A DNA stretch of 43,934 nt from Flavobacterium sp. Its GTDB lineage: Bacteria > Bacteroidota > Bacteroidia > Flavobacteriales > Flavobacteriaceae. Under the pieces are notes generated by a model. That model made no database searches, was not told where the DNA came from, and saw only the letters and a list, made by a program, of their open reading frames with translations. Positions 43,262 through 43,934 of the stretch are shown here, piece after piece. The position numbers were made by a program, and so were the translations under genes. The stretch spans positions 1 to 43,934 of the forward strand of contig NZ_SEBR01000033.1 of the NCBI RefSeq assembly GCF_004295795.1. Reading direction: 5' to 3'. How positions within the stretch are numbered: the stretch's first letter is position 1; each line of letters opens with the position of its first letter.

Positions 43262-43934
43262 GATTTTTTTTTTAGCTTTTTCCGGCTAATCTCTTTTAGC
43301 CGCAAAATCTTTCTATCATACAAATTCCTTTGTAACGGAAGCTTTTTACTCTCAAGCCGCATAGAACGAGCTTCGCTCGTTTGGGGTTTTCGCCGGCTGC
43401 GCCGTCGCTTGCTTTGAATTTCTTTCGTCGCCTTCCGCGGGACTACTTTTGCCTGGCCGCAAAAGTAGCAAAAAGGCCTTGCGGCTGAACCAAAAACGCG
43501 ACCTGACAGCCTTGAAATTTGGAAAAGAGGCGAACAATGCACTGTACCGTTGACGCCTCTTTTTTCCCAAATTTCAAGACGTCAGGTGCCCGCGGTTTGT
43601 GCTTAGGCCGCGTACTAATTGGAAGTGTCTATTTGCTTTTTAGCTTGCTTCGCTGCGCTAAAAACGGCTCCGTGGCGAAAAACAGGTGTGTCTTTGACGG
43701 AAACAATCGGTTGGCATTGATCGAGAATCTCAGGTTTTTACGTTTTGCCCTAAACAACCATTCTGTTCAAAAACCTTAACATTTTCTACAGAAAATCTGT
43801 TAATTGAATCCCGGATTTTTCCCCGAACTTCGGCCAGACCTAACAAATCTCCGAGATTTGTTAGGTCTTAGGAAAATACGGCTTCCCAAGGGTTTCGAGT
43901 GGCTTTTTAGACGTTTAAGAGCACGGGTTTTAGA
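43262..43934 (+). repeat. Dispersed composite repeat, copy 3 (runs off window)
   Basis: The stretch after the DUF4476 gene has no credible gene. It begins with the shared end TTTTTAGCTTTTTCCGGCTA. It then carries the GACTACTTTTGCCTGGCCGC core and CGACCTGACAGCCTTG box (about 43440-43515, nearly identical to 34320-34395), and a long inverted repeat (43502-43533 with 43555-43590). It ends with the TTAACATTTTCTACAG unit and palindrome (43774-43870), ending GCACGGGTTTTAGA as in the 34.6-kb copy. Confidence 0.8.

Overview
The window looks like chromosomal DNA of a Bacteroidota bacterium, most likely of the Flavobacteriia. The evidence is the Por-type (type IX, T9SS) sorting domains of both type A and type B on secreted proteins, lipoproteins with Bacteroidota-style signals, a SusR-like membrane regulator, -7 elements resembling TAnnTTTG, a DUF4476 protein and family-typical housekeeping genes. 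GC content looks higher than in typical Flavobacterium (by eye only), so I do not name a genus.

Region 1 (about 0.45-25.4 kb, all on the + strand) reads as a beta-glucan (laminarin-like) utilisation locus with no SusC/SusD pair in view. In order it encodes: a giant T9SS type B repeat adhesin; two T9SS type A proteins built from a repeated carbohydrate-binding-like module; a YadA-head-like protein with a C1q-like C-terminus; a periplasmic-sensor/transmembrane/LuxR-HTH regulator; a clan GH-A glycosidase fused to what looks like an outer-membrane beta-barrel; a surface lipoprotein carrying the same module; a GH16 endoglucanase lipoprotein; and a GH3 beta-glucosidase. Three promoters (adhesin, first module protein, glycosidase-barrel fusion) share a TGTATrG site 49-51 bp upstream of the -7 element. 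Two of them also have a distal C(T/C)ATACA direct repeat with 11-bp period. This suggests one regulon under the local regulator. A plausible flow is surface capture (module proteins, lipoprotein), GH16 cleavage, uptake or further cleavage at the fusion protein, and periplasmic GH3 release of glucose.

Region 2 (about 25.4-33.9 kb) has two small hypothetical genes, a multi-PAS histidine kinase, and on the - strand a compact operon kaiC-kaiB1-kaiB2-histidine kinase-response regulator with overlapping or near-abutting genes and no kaiA. A small membrane protein follows. This is a KaiA-less Kai signalling module.

Region 3 (33.9-35.3 kb) is non-coding: two head-to-head copies of a dispersed composite repeat that also occurs at both window ends.

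Region 4 (35.3-43.2 kb) is mostly ordinary: a luciferase-like flavin oxidoreductase, an orphan SecD-P1-like lipoprotein, tRNA-Ser(GGA) with degenerate duplicate fragments, type I asparaginase, a PlsC-like acyltransferase, TatD nuclease, a retropepsin-like protein, a small PH-like membrane protein and a DUF4476 protein.

All family assignments were made by reading motifs and were not checked with searches.
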